64,000 nucleotides of DNA from contig NZ_MVID01000012.1 of assembly GCF_002086815.1 (NCBI RefSeq), forward strand, positions 62,001 through 126,000. The letters are read 5' to 3'. Shown piece by piece: positions 6,747 to 16,237 of the stretch. The notes under the pieces are model-generated. The model had not been told where the DNA came from and ran no database searches. It saw only the letters and a program-made list of their open reading frames with translations. Position numbers and translations under genes: made by a program. Positions within the stretch are counted from its first letter, which is position 1. Every line of letters starts with the position of its first letter. Origin of the DNA: Mycolicibacterium parafortuitum (GTDB lineage: Bacteria > Actinomycetota > Actinomycetes > Mycobacteriales > Mycobacteriaceae).

Positions 6747-7237
6747 TACGGTGCGGGTGCCTGCTGAGGCCCGGTCCGCATCGAGATCGGCAGCAGCCAC
6801 CAGAACATCACGAACAGCACCAGCGCGCACCCACCGGCGACCACCGCCGCCCACAGCCCCGCGACCGCGTCGAAGATGATCACCGTCATCCCGGTCAGCG
6901 CCACCGCAAGCAGCAGCAGCCCGGCGTACGCGCACCGGTGCGCGGCCGCCACCAGCACCGCCAGCCGGTGCCTGCGGAACAGCAACCGGTGCATCGCCAC
7001 CGGGGCGATCAGCAGCACGGTGGACCCGACCGCGGCGCACACGGTCACCAGATACACCACCTGCATGCCGTCGTCGAGGATGTCGAAACGCTGCTGGAAC
7101 GGCAGGGTCAACAGGAAGCCGGTGAGCAATTGCACCCCGGTCTGCACGACCCGCAGTTCCTGCAGCAGGCTGGCCCAGTTGCGGTCGAGGCGTTCGGTCT
7201 CGGTCTCGTGGCGGCGGGGCGGTTGACCAGGACCCAT
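6746..7237 (-). CDS. DUF6328 membrane protein
   Basis: 163 residues from the ATG at 7237, chosen for the GGGAGG site 8 bases upstream. After a charged head (RRHETETERLDRNW) comes LLQELRVVQTGVQLLTGFLL, the hallmark start of DUF6328, and four hydrophobic segments (about residues 34-52, 62-82, 93-112, 117-140). It is therefore an inner-membrane protein of unknown function. It lies directly upstream of the SDR gene on the same strand, whose own promoter overlaps its stop codon. It is divergent from the DUF4235 gene, and both neighbours have SigF-type promoters, although I find none for this gene itself. Confidence 0.7.
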   Translation of the reverse strand: MGPGQPPRRHETETERLDRNWASLLQELRVVQTGVQLLTGFLLTLPFQQRFDILDDGMQVVYLVTVCAAVGSTVLLIAPVAMHRLLFRRHRLAVLVAAAHRCAYAGLLLLAVALTGMTVIIFDAVAGLWAAVVAGGCALVLFVMFWWLLPISMRTGPQQAPAP

Positions 7238-7275
7238 CGACCGATCCTCCCACCGGCGCCTCCACCCCGTCGGGC

Positions 7276-7300
7276 GTTTGGCCACGCGCGACACGGGTAG
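7276..7300 (+). promoter_or_regulatory. SigF-type promoter of DUF4235 gene
   Basis: GTTT (7276-7279), 15 bases, GGGTAG (7295-7300); the ATG follows 42 bases later behind a proper ribosome site. Confidence 0.65.
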
Positions 7301-7342
7301 GCATCTCCCGACGCGCACAGTGAGAAAGACCAGGGAGTGACC

Positions 7343-7618
7343 ATGAGCAAAATCGCCAGATCGCTGTACACGCCGCTGTCGGTGGCCACCGGTGTGGGCG
7401 GAGGTCTGCTCGCTGGTGCGATCTTCGGGCAGATCTGGAAACGCATCGGCGACAACGACGCCGAGCCGCCGGACCCGAAGGACCTGACGCAGTCGACCAA
7501 GACCGTCATCCTCGCCGCGGCGATCCAGGGCCTCATCATGGGGCTGGTGCGCGCCGGGCTACAACGCGCGAGCGCGCACGGATACCAGGCGATGACCAAC
7601 GAACTGCCGCCCGCTTAG
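7343..7618 (+). CDS. DUF4235 membrane protein
   Basis: 91 residues from the ATG at 7343 behind CAGGGAG. The sequence starts MSKIARSLYTPLSVATG, with a glycine-rich membrane segment (GGGLLAGAIFGQIWKRI), a charged loop (DNDAEPPDPKDL) and a second hydrophobic helix (VILAAAIQGLIMGLVRAGL). This is the normal DUF4235 architecture and length. It is a two-span membrane protein of unknown function, often found among Actinobacterial stress genes. A SigF-type promoter lies upstream and a strong hairpin follows at 7655-7689. Confidence 0.75.
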   Translation: MSKIARSLYTPLSVATGVGGGLLAGAIFGQIWKRIGDNDAEPPDPKDLTQSTKTVILAAAIQGLIMGLVRAGLQRASAHGYQAMTNELPPA

Positions 7619-7654
7619 GATTCCCACCCGAACTTCAAAGGATTCACACAGCAA

Positions 7655-7689
7655 ACGGTGAGCCGGTCTTCAGCACCCCGGCTCACCGT
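7655..7689 (+). terminator. Hairpin after DUF4235 gene
   Basis: ACGGTGAGCCGG (7655-7666) pairs perfectly with 7678-7689 around an 11-base loop. It ends only six bases before the next ATG and abuts its ribosome site (AAGGG), so it could also affect translation of the downstream gene. Confidence 0.6.
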
Positions 7690-7695
7690 AAGGGC

Positions 7696-7968
7696 ATGAC
7701 TCACACAGTCGAGTTCCCGCAGGTCCGCGATGCCGTTGCGCGTGAGACTGCGCGTGAGACGCAGCGAACGTGGCTGACCGCCGTGCTGGCGTTCGCCGCG
7801 AGCATGGCGATGATGCTGATGTCCTCGCCGGCGCACGTCGCCGCGTGGGCCTACTGGACCGTCTCGGCCATCGCGCTGGTGACCGCGCTGATCGTGTTCG
7901 TCGCGGCCCAGCACGCGTGGGGCCAGATGGTCACCAGCGCGCAGGCAGCAGGCGTCGTCGAGGACTGA
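7696..7968 (+). CDS. Small two-span membrane protein
   Basis: 90 residues. A short amphipathic head (VEFPQVRDAVARETARETQR) leads to two hydrophobic segments, about residues 27-41 (LTAVLAFAASMAMMLM) and 49-70 (AYWTVSAIALVTALIVFVAA), and a short tail. I recognise no family. The start is supported by TAAGGG just upstream. It follows the DUF4235 gene behind a hairpin and converges on the decarboxylase-like gene with a 9-base gap. Confidence 0.6.
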   Translation: MTHTVEFPQVRDAVARETARETQRTWLTAVLAFAASMAMMLMSSPAHVAAWAYWTVSAIALVTALIVFVAAQHAWGQMVTSAQAAGVVED

Positions 7969-7977
7969 CCGTCGGCG

Positions 7978-8649
7978 TCACCGGCCGAGCGGGGCCAGCA
8001 CCACCGCCGGTCGCGGCAGCCGCCATCGCGCGCAGCCGTCGTCGAGCGCATCGTCGACCGCGGACGCGATCGCGCCGAGCCCCTTCGTGTCACCGGTCAA
8101 CCACGCACTCGCCGGCCCACCCGCCAGACTGATCCGGGTCAGCTCCGCACCCCACGACCGCATCTGCGCCATCCGGCCCAGCAGCCGCTCGGCGGCCACC
8201 CCCCACTGTCCCGGATCGTCCGGATCGGCGACGTCGCAGTGCATTCCGACGATGTCGAGGCGTCGCTCACCCGCCACAGCCGGTCCCGCTTCGTCGAGGT
8301 AGACGTACTTCGACGGCTGCGGGCAGGCGGTCAGCGCGTCGACGTGGCGGTCGCTGGACACCACGAAGCGCACCACACCCAGACCGGCCGCCCGGCGGAT
8401 CGTCTCCGACACCGGGCAGCACCGCAGCACGACGTGCAACGGACGCACCCCCGCCGCGCGCACCAGTTCCAGTTCCTCGCCGCCGCACGCGGTCACCGCA
8501 AGCCCGTGCGCGCGCACCCACGCCGCCACCATCGGATCGCGCAGTGCCACAGCCGGAATGGCGCAGCCCGCCATCGGCAGGATCCGGCGCACCGCGTGCA
8601 CCGAGGCCGCCAGCCGGCGAGGGGCCAGGGGAACGTCCAAAGTCGTCAT
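7978..8649 (-). CDS. PLP-decarboxylase-like barrel protein, catalytic Lys absent
   Basis: 223 residues resembling the N-terminal alanine-racemase/ornithine-decarboxylase barrel of LysA-type enzymes. HGLAVTACGGEELELVRAAGV matches the family's usual segment (G-x-D-x-x-S-x-G-E-L..A..AG), and RRLDIVGMHCDVADPDD matches the G-x-H-x-H strand. The place where a K-A-N pyridoxal-phosphate lysine is expected reads VALRDP, and the C-terminal beta domain is missing. It is thus probably not an active decarboxylase; a regulatory or binding role, or decay, is possible (inference). It lies between a stress-gene cluster and kdp, divergent from kdp, so its start region shares the candidate kdp control region. 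Confidence 0.5.
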   Translation of the reverse strand: MTTLDVPLAPRRLAASVHAVRRILPMAGCAIPAVALRDPMVAAWVRAHGLAVTACGGEELELVRAAGVRPLHVVLRCCPVSETIRRAAGLGVVRFVVSSDRHVDALTACPQPSKYVYLDEAGPAVAGERRLDIVGMHCDVADPDDPGQWGVAAERLLGRMAQMRSWGAELTRISLAGGPASAWLTGDTKGLGAIASAVDDALDDGCARWRLPRPAVVLAPLGR

Positions 8650-8701
8650 GAATTCGGTGTACGCGCACGCCCTGGCAACACGGGTCGATCCATACAGATC
8701 C

Positions 8702-8790
8702 TTGACGGCCGCCTACCAGACTTTGACGCCGCGCTGACGGCCGCATGGGGTCCGTAAAAACTGTGCCGGCACCCGTCAAGAAACCGTCAA
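8702..8790. promoter_or_regulatory. Repeat array upstream of kdp, candidate KdpE operator
   Basis: Five copies of a TTGACGG-like heptamer occur: TTGACGG 8702, TTGACGC 8723, CTGACGG 8734, then inverted CCGTCAA at 8773 and 8784. Two pairs are tandem with exactly 11-base periodicity, the usual spacing for OmpR-type response regulators such as KdpE. No other gene-sized feature occupies 8650-8885. Confidence 0.5.
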
Positions 8791-8885
8791 CGCCCAGCTC
8801 ACCCACCTGTTTCCGGTCATACGTTGGCCTGCGCATCCCGCCACCACCGGTGGGTGTGTCAATGAGCGCAGGAGAGCTGATCCAC

Positions 8886-8969
8886 GTGACGACCGTCATT
8901 TATCTCGTGCTGACCGCGGCGATCTTCGCCGTGTTCGGCCTCATCCAGAAGTGGGTGGAAAACCTGTGA
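8886..8969 (+). CDS. KdpF-like membrane microprotein
   Basis: 27 residues from a GTG at 8886 behind AGGAGAG: a single hydrophobic helix ([19 protein letters not shown]) followed by IQKWVENL. The stop TGA overlaps the GTG start of kdpF, so the two are coupled. A longer start (ATG 8862) is in frame but lacks a ribosome site. Size and place suggest a second small subunit or stabiliser of the Kdp complex (inference). Confidence 0.65.
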   Translation: MTTVIYLVLTAAIFAVFGLIQKWVENL

Positions 8970-9052
8970 CGCCGAACCTGATCGGGCTCGCGCTGGCGGC
9001 CCTGATCGCCGTGTTCCTGTTCGCGGCGCTGTTCTTCCCGGAGAGGTTCTAG
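8966..9052 (+). CDS. kdpF: KdpF, small stabilising subunit of Kdp K+-ATPase
   Basis: 28 residues from a GTG that overlaps the preceding stop (GTGA). It forms one membrane helix ([20 protein letters not shown]) ending PERF, the typical KdpF tail. KdpF stabilises the KdpABC complex in the inner membrane. Its last base is the first base of kdpA (TAGTG overlap), so it is translationally linked in the operon. Confidence 0.85.
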   Translation: MTPNLIGLALAALIAVFLFAALFFPERF

Positions 9053-10725
9053 TGAGCGCCGACGTCGCGGGGACACTGTTCGTGCTCTCGCTCGTCGTCG
9101 CGCTGGCGGCGGTGCACGTGCCGCTCGGCGATTACATGTACCGCGTCTACACCGCGTCGGGGCACTCGCGCGTCGAGCGCGGAATGTACAGGCTGATCGG
9201 CGCCGACCCGAAGGCCGAGCAGACCTGGGGCGCCTACGCCCGCAGCGTGCTCGCGTTCTCCGCGGTCAGCCTGCTGTTCCTGTTCGTCCTGCAACTCGTG
9301 CAAGGCAAGCTGCCGCTGGCGTTGCCGGACCCCGGCACCGAGATGACCCCGGCGCTGGCCTGGAACACCGCCGTGAGCTTCGTGACCAACACGAACTGGC
9401 AGGCCTACTCCGGGGAGTCCACGCAGGGCCATCTCGTGCAGATGGCGGGGCTGACGGTGCAGAACTTCGTCTCCGCCGCCGTCGGTATGGCAGTCGCCGT
9501 CGCGTTCGTGCGCGGCCTCGCCCGCCACACCCGTGCCGAGCTCGGCAACTTCTGGGTCGACCTGATCCGCGGCAGCTTCCGGATCCTGCTGCCCCTCGCG
9601 ATCGTCGGCGCCGTCATCCTCGTCACCGGCGGCGTGATCCAGAACTTCCACCTCCACGACCAGGTGGTCACCACGCTGGCCGGAGGTGCACAGACCATCC
9701 CCGGCGGCCCCGTGGCCAGCCAGGAAGTCATCAAGGAACTGGGCACCAACGGCGGCGGCTTCTTCAACGTCAACTCGGCCCATCCGTTCGAGAACCCGAC
9801 CGCGTGGACCAACTGGGTGGAGATCTTCCTGCTCAGCGTCATCGCGTTCTCGCTGCCCCGCACCTTCGGCCGAATGGTCGGGTCGCCCAAACAGGGTGTG
9901 GCGATCGTTGCCGTCATGAGCATCATCGCGCTGCTCAGCGTCAGCCTGACGATGGCGTTTCAGCTCCAGCACCACGGGACCGTCCCGACCGCGGTCGGCG
10001 CATCCATGGAGGGCGTGGAACAGCGCTTCGGCGTTGCCAATTCGGCAGTGTTTGCCGCGGCCACCACGCTGACCTCGACCGGTGCGGTGGACTCGTTCCA
10101 CGACTCCTACACCAGCCTCGGCGGCATGATGACGATGTTCAACATGATGCTCGGCGAGGTCGCCCCCGGCGGGGTGGGTTCGGGCCTCTACGGCATGCTG
10201 ATCCTGGCGATCATCACCGTGTTCGTCGCGGGCCTGATGGTCGGACGCACCCCGGAATACCTGGGCAAGAAGATCACCCCGCGCGAGATCAAGCTCGCCG
10301 CAACGTATTTCCTGGTCACCCCGCTGATCGTGCTGACCGGGACCGCCGCGGCGATGGCGCTGCCCGAGCAGCGGGCCGGCATGCTCAACACCGGACCACA
10401 CGGACTCTCCGAGGTGCTCTACGCGTTCACCTCGGCCGCCAACAACAACGGGTCGGCGTTTGCCGGCCTCACCGTCAACACCACCTGGTACAACACCGCT
10501 CTCGGGCTGGCGATGCTGTTCGGCCGGTTCCTGCCGATCATCTTCGCCCTCGCCCTGGCCGGTGCGCTGGCCCGGCAGGGCAAGACCCCGGAATCGGTCG
10601 GCACGCTGCCGACGCACCGGCCGCAGTTCGTCGGCATGGTCGCCGGCGTCACGCTGATCCTGGTCGCCCTGACCTTCCTGCCCATGCTCGCACTCGGACC
10701 CCTCGCCGAAGGACTCCATTCATGA
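9052..10725 (+). CDS. kdpA: KdpA, K+-translocating subunit
   Basis: 557 residues, the normal KdpA length. It is the membrane channel-like subunit of the KdpFABC P-type K+ pump and binds and conducts K+. The four pore-loop signatures are visible: [38 protein letters not shown] and [11 protein letters not shown]. About ten hydrophobic segments alternate with them. The GTG start overlaps the kdpF stop, and the kdpB ATG overlaps its own TGA stop by four bases, giving tight stoichiometric coupling. Expression should depend on KdpDE, encoded downstream. Confidence 0.95.
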   Translation: MSADVAGTLFVLSLVVALAAVHVPLGDYMYRVYTASGHSRVERGMYRLIGADPKAEQTWGAYARSVLAFSAVSLLFLFVLQLVQGKLPLALPDPGTEMTPALAWNTAVSFVTNTNWQAYSGESTQGHLVQMAGLTVQNFVSAAVGMAVAVAFVRGLARHTRAELGNFWVDLIRGSFRILLPLAIVGAVILVTGGVIQNFHLHDQVVTTLAGGAQTIPGGPVASQEVIKELGTNGGGFFNVNSAHPFENPTAWTNWVEIFLLSVIAFSLPRTFGRMVGSPKQGVAIVAVMSIIALLSVSLTMAFQLQHHGTVPTAVGASMEGVEQRFGVANSAVFAAATTLTSTGAVDSFHDSYTSLGGMMTMFNMMLGEVAPGGVGSGLYGMLILAIITVFVAGLMVGRTPEYLGKKITPREIKLAATYFLVTPLIVLTGTAAAMALPEQRAGMLNTGPHGLSEVLYAFTSAANNNGSAFAGLTVNTTWYNTALGLAMLFGRFLPIIFALALAGALARQGKTPESVGTLPTHRPQFVGMVAGVTLILVALTFLPMLALGPLAEGLHS

Positions 10726-12851
10726 CCGTCACCACCGTCGAACACGCCCACCGAAAGCACACGGCCGCAGCAGGTTCCACCACCGTGCGCGGCGGCCTGC
10801 TCGAGCCCGCCATGCTGTGGAAGTCGCTGCCCGACGCGTTCGCCAAACTCAACCCGCGCACGCTGTGGCGCAACCCGGTGATGTTCATCGTCGAGATCGG
10901 CGCGGCGTGGAGCACCGTGCTGGCCGCGGCGGACCCGTCGTGGTTCGCGTGGCTGATCGTGGTGTGGCTGTGGCTGACCGTCGTGTTCGCCAATCTCGCC
11001 GAAGCGGTCGCCGAGGGACGCGGCAAGGCCCAGGCCGACTCGCTGCGCAAGGCCAAGACCGACACGATGGCGCGCAGGCTCACCCCGTCCGGCGGGGAGG
11101 AACAGATCGCCGCGCCACTGCTGCAGCAGGGCGACATCGTCGTGGTCGAGGCCGGGCAGACGATCCCCGGCGACGGCGACGTCATCGGGGGCATCGCCTC
11201 CGTCGACGAGTCGGCGATCACCGGCGAATCCGCGCCCGTCATCCGCGAATCCGGCGGCGACCGGTCCGCGGTCACCGGCGGCACCACGGTGCTGTCGGAC
11301 CGCATCGTCGTCAAGATCACCCAGAAACCCGGTGAGAGCTTCATCGACCGGATGATCGCGCTCGTCGAAGGCGCCAACCGGCAGAAGACCCCCAACGAGA
11401 TCGCGCTGAACATCCTGCTGGCGTCGCTGACGATCGTGTTCTTGTTCGCGGTCGCCACCCTGCAACCGCTGGCGATCTACTCGGTGAGCAACAATCCCGG
11501 CGTGCCGGACAGCCTGGCGCTCAACGCGAACGGCGTCTCCGGGATCGTGATGGTCTCCCTGCTGGTCTGCCTGATCCCGACCACCATCGGCGCGCTGCTG
11601 AGCGCCATCGGCATCGCCGGCATGGACCGCCTCGTGCAGCGCAACGTGCTGGCCATGTCCGGGCGTGCCGTCGAAGCGGCCGGCGACGTCAACACCCTGC
11701 TACTCGACAAGACGGGCACCATCACCCTCGGCAACCGTCAGGCAGCGGCATTCGTGCCGTTGGCCGGTGTGCCGCCGGAAACCCTCGCCGACGCCGCCCA
11801 GCTGTCCAGCCTCGCCGACGAAACCCCGGAGGGCCGTTCGGTCGTCGTCTTCGCCAAGCAGGAGTTCGGGTTTCGCGGCCGGACCCCGGGCGAGCTCGAC
11901 CATGCGACCTGGATCGAGTTCAGCGCCAACACCAGGATGTCGGGTGTCGACGTCGACGGACGGCGCCTGCGCAAGGGTGCCACCGGCGCGGTCGCCGACT
12001 GGGTACGTGCCAAAGGTGGCACGGTCCCAAGCGAACTCGGCGACATCGCCGACGGTATCGCCGCCGCCGGCGGCACCCCGCTGGCGGTCGGTGAGGTGCG
12101 CGACGGTCGCGCGACGGTGCTGGGGGTCATCCATCTCAAGGACGTCGTCAAGCAGGGTATGCGGGAACGTTTCGCCGAGATGCGCCGCATGGGCATCCGC
12201 ACGGTGATGATCACCGGCGACAACCCGTTGACCGCCAAGGCGATCGCCGACGAGGCCGGCGTCGACGACTTCCTCGCCGAGGCCACGCCCGAGGACAAGA
12301 TGGCGCTGATCAAGAAGGAGCAGGCCGGCGGCCGTCTGGTCGCGATGACCGGCGACGGCACCAACGACGCCCCCGCGCTGGCCCAGGCCGATGTCGGTGT
12401 CGCGATGAACACCGGCACCTCGGCGGCCAAGGAGGCCGGCAACATGGTCGATCTCGACTCCGACCCGACCAAGCTCATCGAGATCGTCGAGATCGGCAAG
12501 CAGTTGCTGATCACCCGCGGCGCGCTGACGACGTTCTCCATCGCCAACGACATCGCGAAGTACTTCGCGATCATCCCGGCGCTGTTCGTCGGCCTGTTCC
12601 CCGGGCTGGAACTGCTCAACGTGATGCGGTTGCACAGCCCGCAGTCGGCGATCCTGTCCGCGGTGATCTTCAACGCCGTCGTCATCGTCGCGCTGATCCC
12701 GCTGGCACTGCGCGGTGTCCGCTACACACCGAGCAGCGCGTCGAAACTGTTGAGCCGCAACCTCTATGTCTTCGGTCTCGGCGGCATCGTCGCGCCATTC
12801 CTCGGCATCAAGGCCATCGACCTCGTCATCCAACTCTTCCCAGGAATGTGA
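10722..12851 (+). CDS. kdpB: KdpB, catalytic P-type ATPase subunit
   Basis: 709 residues from the ATG that overlaps the kdpA stop; a far longer in-frame extension to 9804 only reads through kdpA out of frame and is not real. KdpB hydrolyses ATP to energise K+ uptake. Motifs are the actuator loop (ITGESAPV), the phosphorylation site DKTGT with Asp at about residue 329, and the hinge motif [17 protein letters not shown]. KdpB-type membrane segments lie before, between and after the cytosolic domains. The N-terminal 30 residues are His/Thr-rich and poorly conserved. Confidence 0.95.
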   Translation: MTVTTVEHAHRKHTAAAGSTTVRGGLLEPAMLWKSLPDAFAKLNPRTLWRNPVMFIVEIGAAWSTVLAAADPSWFAWLIVVWLWLTVVFANLAEAVAEGRGKAQADSLRKAKTDTMARRLTPSGGEEQIAAPLLQQGDIVVVEAGQTIPGDGDVIGGIASVDESAITGESAPVIRESGGDRSAVTGGTTVLSDRIVVKITQKPGESFIDRMIALVEGANRQKTPNEIALNILLASLTIVFLFAVATLQPLAIYSVSNNPGVPDSLALNANGVSGIVMVSLLVCLIPTTIGALLSAIGIAGMDRLVQRNVLAMSGRAVEAAGDVNTLLLDKTGTITLGNRQAAAFVPLAGVPPETLADAAQLSSLADETPEGRSVVVFAKQEFGFRGRTPGELDHATWIEFSANTRMSGVDVDGRRLRKGATGAVADWVRAKGGTVPSELGDIADGIAAAGGTPLAVGEVRDGRATVLGVIHLKDVVKQGMRERFAEMRRMGIRTVMITGDNPLTAKAIADEAGVDDFLAEATPEDKMALIKKEQAGGRLVAMTGDGTNDAPALAQADVGVAMNTGTSAAKEAGNMVDLDSDPTKLIEIVEIGKQLLITRGALTTFSIANDIAKYFAIIPALFVGLFPGLELLNVMRLHSPQSAILSAVIFNAVVIVALIPLALRGVRYTPSSASKLLSRNLYVFGLGGIVAPFLGIKAIDLVIQLFPGM

Positions 12852-12852
12852 C

Positions 12853-13719
12853 ATGGTGTTCTCCAACCTCATCCGCGGCCACTGGGCGGCACTGCGCGCC
12901 CTGCTGCTGTTCACCGTCGTGCTCGGGCTGGGCTACCCGGCGCTGATCTGGCTGATCGCCCAGGCCCCGCCGCTGTCCGGCAACGCCGACGGCTCCATCG
13001 TCGAGGTCGATGGAACACCGGTGGGCAGCAGCCGGATCGGCCAGCTCTACACCGACGTCGACGGCAACCCCCTACCGCGATACTTCCAGGGCCGCCCCTC
13101 GGCCGCCGGTGACGGCTACGACCCGATGTCGACCAGCGCAAGCAACCTGGGGCCGGAGAGCATCGTCGACCGGCCGGACACACCCAGCCTGCTGACCCTG
13201 GTCTGTACCCGCAGCGCCGCGGTGGGCGAACTCGACGGCGTCGACGGCAGCCGTCCGTACTGCACGGGCGGCGGAGTCGGTGCGGTGCTGTCGGTGATCG
13301 GCCCACGCGACGGCTCGGGCGACGTCACCACGCCCACCGAGGTCGTCAGCGTGAACGAACCGTGCGACACCACCCCGGAACCGTTCCTGGACAGCTATCT
13401 CGGCGTGCAGGTGGACTGCGCGGATCCGGGGCGTGACTACAGCGCCGGGCAGCTCGTGCCGATCCGCGGCGCGGCGCCGGCCGATCCGGCCGTGCCCGCC
13501 GATGCGGTGACCGCCAGCGGTAGCGGACTCGATCCCGACATCTCGCCGGCCTACGCCGATCTGCAGGTCGACCGCGTCGCCGCCGCGCGCGGGATCGACC
13601 CCGGGCAGGTCCGCGCCCTGGTGGCCCAGCACACCGAGGGCCGCACCCTGGGATTCCTCGGTGAGCCCCGGGTGAATGTGTTGCAGCTCAACCTCGCTTT
13701 GGATCGTCAGGGTGGATGA
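12853..13719 (+). CDS. kdpC: KdpC subunit with a large internal insertion
   Basis: 288 residues against about 190 in most KdpC proteins. The N-terminal membrane anchor (about 15-36), the G-S-S-x-I-G-Q motif with RYFQGRPSAAGDGYD, and SNLGPE are normal. So is the end, from VPADAVTASGSGLDPDISPAYA to HTEGRTLGFLGEPRVNVLQLN. Between about residues 101 and 213 lies some 90 residues more than usual, containing four cysteines (118, 137, 171, 189), Gly/Thr/Pro-rich and predicted to face the outside. Everything is in frame and codon use matches the neighbours, so this is not a sequencing break. KdpC assists ATP binding in KdpB; what the insert adds is unknown. The start ATG is two bases after the kdpB stop. 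Confidence 0.9.
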   Translation: MVFSNLIRGHWAALRALLLFTVVLGLGYPALIWLIAQAPPLSGNADGSIVEVDGTPVGSSRIGQLYTDVDGNPLPRYFQGRPSAAGDGYDPMSTSASNLGPESIVDRPDTPSLLTLVCTRSAAVGELDGVDGSRPYCTGGGVGAVLSVIGPRDGSGDVTTPTEVVSVNEPCDTTPEPFLDSYLGVQVDCADPGRDYSAGQLVPIRGAAPADPAVPADAVTASGSGLDPDISPAYADLQVDRVAAARGIDPGQVRALVAQHTEGRTLGFLGEPRVNVLQLNLALDRQGG

Positions 13720-13726
13720 TGGGCAG

Positions 13727-16237
13727 GTGAGTTCGCCCGCCCCGCAGCGGCCCAAGCGCGGAGAGCTCCGCATCTACCTGGGTGCGGCTCCCGGCGTGGG
13801 CAAGACGTACGCGATGCTCGGCGAGGCGCACCGGCGGATCGAGCGCGGCACCGACCTGGTCGCCGCGGTGGTGGAGACCCACGGCCGCGCGAAGACCGCG
13901 CAGCTGCTCGACGGTATCGAGACCGTGCCCCCGCGCATGGTCGAGTACCGCGGGCACAGCTTCGCCGAGCTCGACGTCGACGCGGTGCTGCGGCGGCGCC
14001 CGCAGGTGGTGCTCGTCGACGAGCTCGCCCACACCAACACCCCGGGCAGCAGAAACCCCAAGCGCTGGCAGGACATCGAGGAACTGCTCGACGCCGGCAT
14101 CACGGTGGTCACCACCGTCAACGTCCAGCACCTCGAAAGCCTCAACGACGTGGTCACCCAGATCACCGGCATCGAGCAGCAAGAGAAGGTGCCCGACGAG
14201 GTGGTGCGCGCCGCCGACCAGATCGAGCTCGTCGACATCACTCCGGAAGCGTTGCGGCGCAGACTCGCTCACGGCAACGTGTACGCGCCCGAGCGGGTGG
14301 ACGCCGCACTGTCGAACTACTTCCGGCGCGGCAACCTCACGGCGCTGCGGGAGCTGGCCCTGCTGTGGCTGGCCGACCAGGTCGACGCCGCGCTGGAGAA
14401 GTACCGCGCCGACAACAAGATCACCACCACCTGGGAGGCCCGCGAGCGGGTGGTCGTCGCGATCACCGGCGGACCCGAGTCGGAGACCCTGGTGCGCAGG
14501 GCATCCCGGATCGCGACGAAATCCAGCGCCGAGCTGATGGTCGTCCACGTGGTGCGCGGCGACGGACTGTTCGGCGCCGCACCCCACCAGATCGACCGCG
14601 TGCGCGAACTCGCCACCAGCATCGGCGCCACGCTGCACACCGTCGTCGGAGACGACGTGCCGTCCGCGCTGCTGGACTTCGCCCGCCAGATGAACGCGAC
14701 CCAGTTGGTGATCGGGACGTCGCGGCGGTCCCGCTGGGCCCGCATCTTCGACGAGGGCATCGGCGCGACCGTGGTGCAGAACTCGGGCACGATCGACGTC
14801 CACATGGTGACCCACCCGCAGGCCGGCGGAACCTCGCTGTGGGCGCGGGTATCTCCGCGGCAACGCCACGCCGCGGCTTGGCTGGCGGCCGTCGTCGTGC
14901 CCTCGGCGATCTGCGCCACCGCGGTGCTGTTCCTGCAGCCGTTCCTGGGCATCGGCGGCGAGAGCGCGATCTTCTTCATCGGCGTGCTGGTCGTCTCGCT
15001 GCTGGGCGGCGTTGCGCCGGCGGCACTTTCGGCGGTGCTGTCCGGGGTGCTGCTCAACTTCTTTCTCGTCGAACCGCTGCACACGTTGACCATCGACGAT
15101 CCCGACAGCGCCGTGACCATCGTGGTGCTGCTGGCCGTGGCGGTCGCCGTCGCCGCCCTGGTCGACAGGGTGGCCAACCGCGCTCGTGAATCACGCCGGG
15201 CCGCAGCGGAAGCCGAGCTGCTGGCGCTGTTCGCGGGGTCGGTGCTGCAGGGCGCCGACCTCGACACGCTGCTGGAGCGGGTCCGCGAGGCCTACTCGCA
15301 ACGGTCGGTGAGCCTCGTCCGCGGCCCGGCGCACGGCGGCGAGGTGCTCGGATCCGCGGGCACCGACCCGTGCGTCTCGGTCGAGGACGCCGACACCGCG
15401 ATCGAAGCCGGATCCGACAACGACTCCGAGGAGTTCTGGATGGTGCTGGCCGGCCGCACGCTGCCCGCCCGCGACCGCCGGGTGCTGGCCGCGGTGGCCA
15501 ATCAGGCCGCCGGGCTGGTCCGTCAACGGGAGCTCGCCGCGGCCGCCGGGAAGGCCGAAGTGCTCGCCCAGGCCGACGAACTGCGCCGGTCCCTGCTGTC
15601 GGCGGTCAGCCATGACCTGCGCACCCCGCTGGCCGCCGCCAAGGCCGCCGTCTCGAGCCTGCGCAGCGAGGACGTCAGGTTCTCTGCCGACGACACGGCC
15701 GAACTGCTCGCCACCGTCGAGGAGTCGGTCGATCAGCTGACCGGGCTGGTCGGCAACCTGCTCGACTCGTCCCGGCTGGCCGCCGGCGTGGTCAGGCCCG
15801 AACTGGGGCCGGTCTATCTGGAGGAGGCGGTGGCGCGGGCCCTGCTGGGCATCAACCGCGCAGGGCGCGACCGGGTGAAGATCGAAGTCGACGGCGCGGT
15901 GGTGCTGGCCGACAGCGGCCTGCTGGAGCGGGTGCTGGCCAACATCCTCGACAATGCGCTGCGCTACGCGGCCGACGGGCCGGTGCGGGTGACGGCGGGC
16001 CGGATCGGCGAGCGCGTCCTGATCGCCGTGGCCGACGAGGGGCCGGGCATCGCGCAAGGGGCCGAAACGGCGTTGTTCGCCCCGTTTCAGCGGCTGGGCG
16101 ACCACGACACCAGAAGCGGTGTCGGCCTTGGCCTGTCGGTGTCGCGGGGGTTCGTCGAGGCGATGGGCGGCACCATCGCCGCCACGGACACCCCCGGCGG
16201 CGGGCTGACCGTCGAGATCGATCTGGCGGCCCCGTGA
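13727..16237 (+). CDS. kdpD: KdpD, K+-sensing histidine kinase
   Basis: 836 residues from the GTG at 13727; a GTG at 13712 is also possible and would add five residues. Domain order is standard. The N-terminal KdpD domain has Walker A GAAPGVGKT (about 19-27). A universal-stress-protein-like domain begins at ERVVVAITGG (about 242). Four closely spaced membrane helices occupy about 385-490. The dimerisation/phosphoacceptor site is SHDLRTPL (His about 629), and the ATPase domain has DEGPGI and GVGLGLSVSRGF. It phosphorylates or dephosphorylates KdpE according to K+ and turgor. The stop overlaps the kdpE start (GTGA). Confidence 0.93.
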   Translation: MSSPAPQRPKRGELRIYLGAAPGVGKTYAMLGEAHRRIERGTDLVAAVVETHGRAKTAQLLDGIETVPPRMVEYRGHSFAELDVDAVLRRRPQVVLVDELAHTNTPGSRNPKRWQDIEELLDAGITVVTTVNVQHLESLNDVVTQITGIEQQEKVPDEVVRAADQIELVDITPEALRRRLAHGNVYAPERVDAALSNYFRRGNLTALRELALLWLADQVDAALEKYRADNKITTTWEARERVVVAITGGPESETLVRRASRIATKSSAELMVVHVVRGDGLFGAAPHQIDRVRELATSIGATLHTVVGDDVPSALLDFARQMNATQLVIGTSRRSRWARIFDEGIGATVVQNSGTIDVHMVTHPQAGGTSLWARVSPRQRHAAAWLAAVVVPSAICATAVLFLQPFLGIGGESAIFFIGVLVVSLLGGVAPAALSAVLSGVLLNFFLVEPLHTLTIDDPDSAVTIVVLLAVAVAVAALVDRVANRARESRRAAAEAELLALFAGSVLQGADLDTLLERVREAYSQRSVSLVRGPAHGGEVLGSAGTDPCVSVEDADTAIEAGSDNDSEEFWMVLAGRTLPARDRRVLAAVANQAAGLVRQRELAAAAGKAEVLAQADELRRSLLSAVSHDLRTPLAAAKAAVSSLRSEDVRFSADDTAELLATVEESVDQLTGLVGNLLDSSRLAAGVVRPELGPVYLEEAVARALLGINRAGRDRVKIEVDGAVVLADSGLLERVLANILDNALRYAADGPVRVTAGRIGERVLIAVADEGPGIAQGAETALFAPFQRLGDHDTRSGVGLGLSVSRGFVEAMGGTIAATDTPGGGLTVEIDLAAP

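Noticed and set aside
9804-10721. Long N-terminal extension of kdpB
   Set aside because: It reads kdpA in another frame; the ATG overlapping the kdpA stop gives normal KdpB length.
12853-13719. KdpC size as a frameshift or assembly error
   Set aside because: Both conserved ends are in one frame with continuous codon bias; an insertion is the simpler reading.
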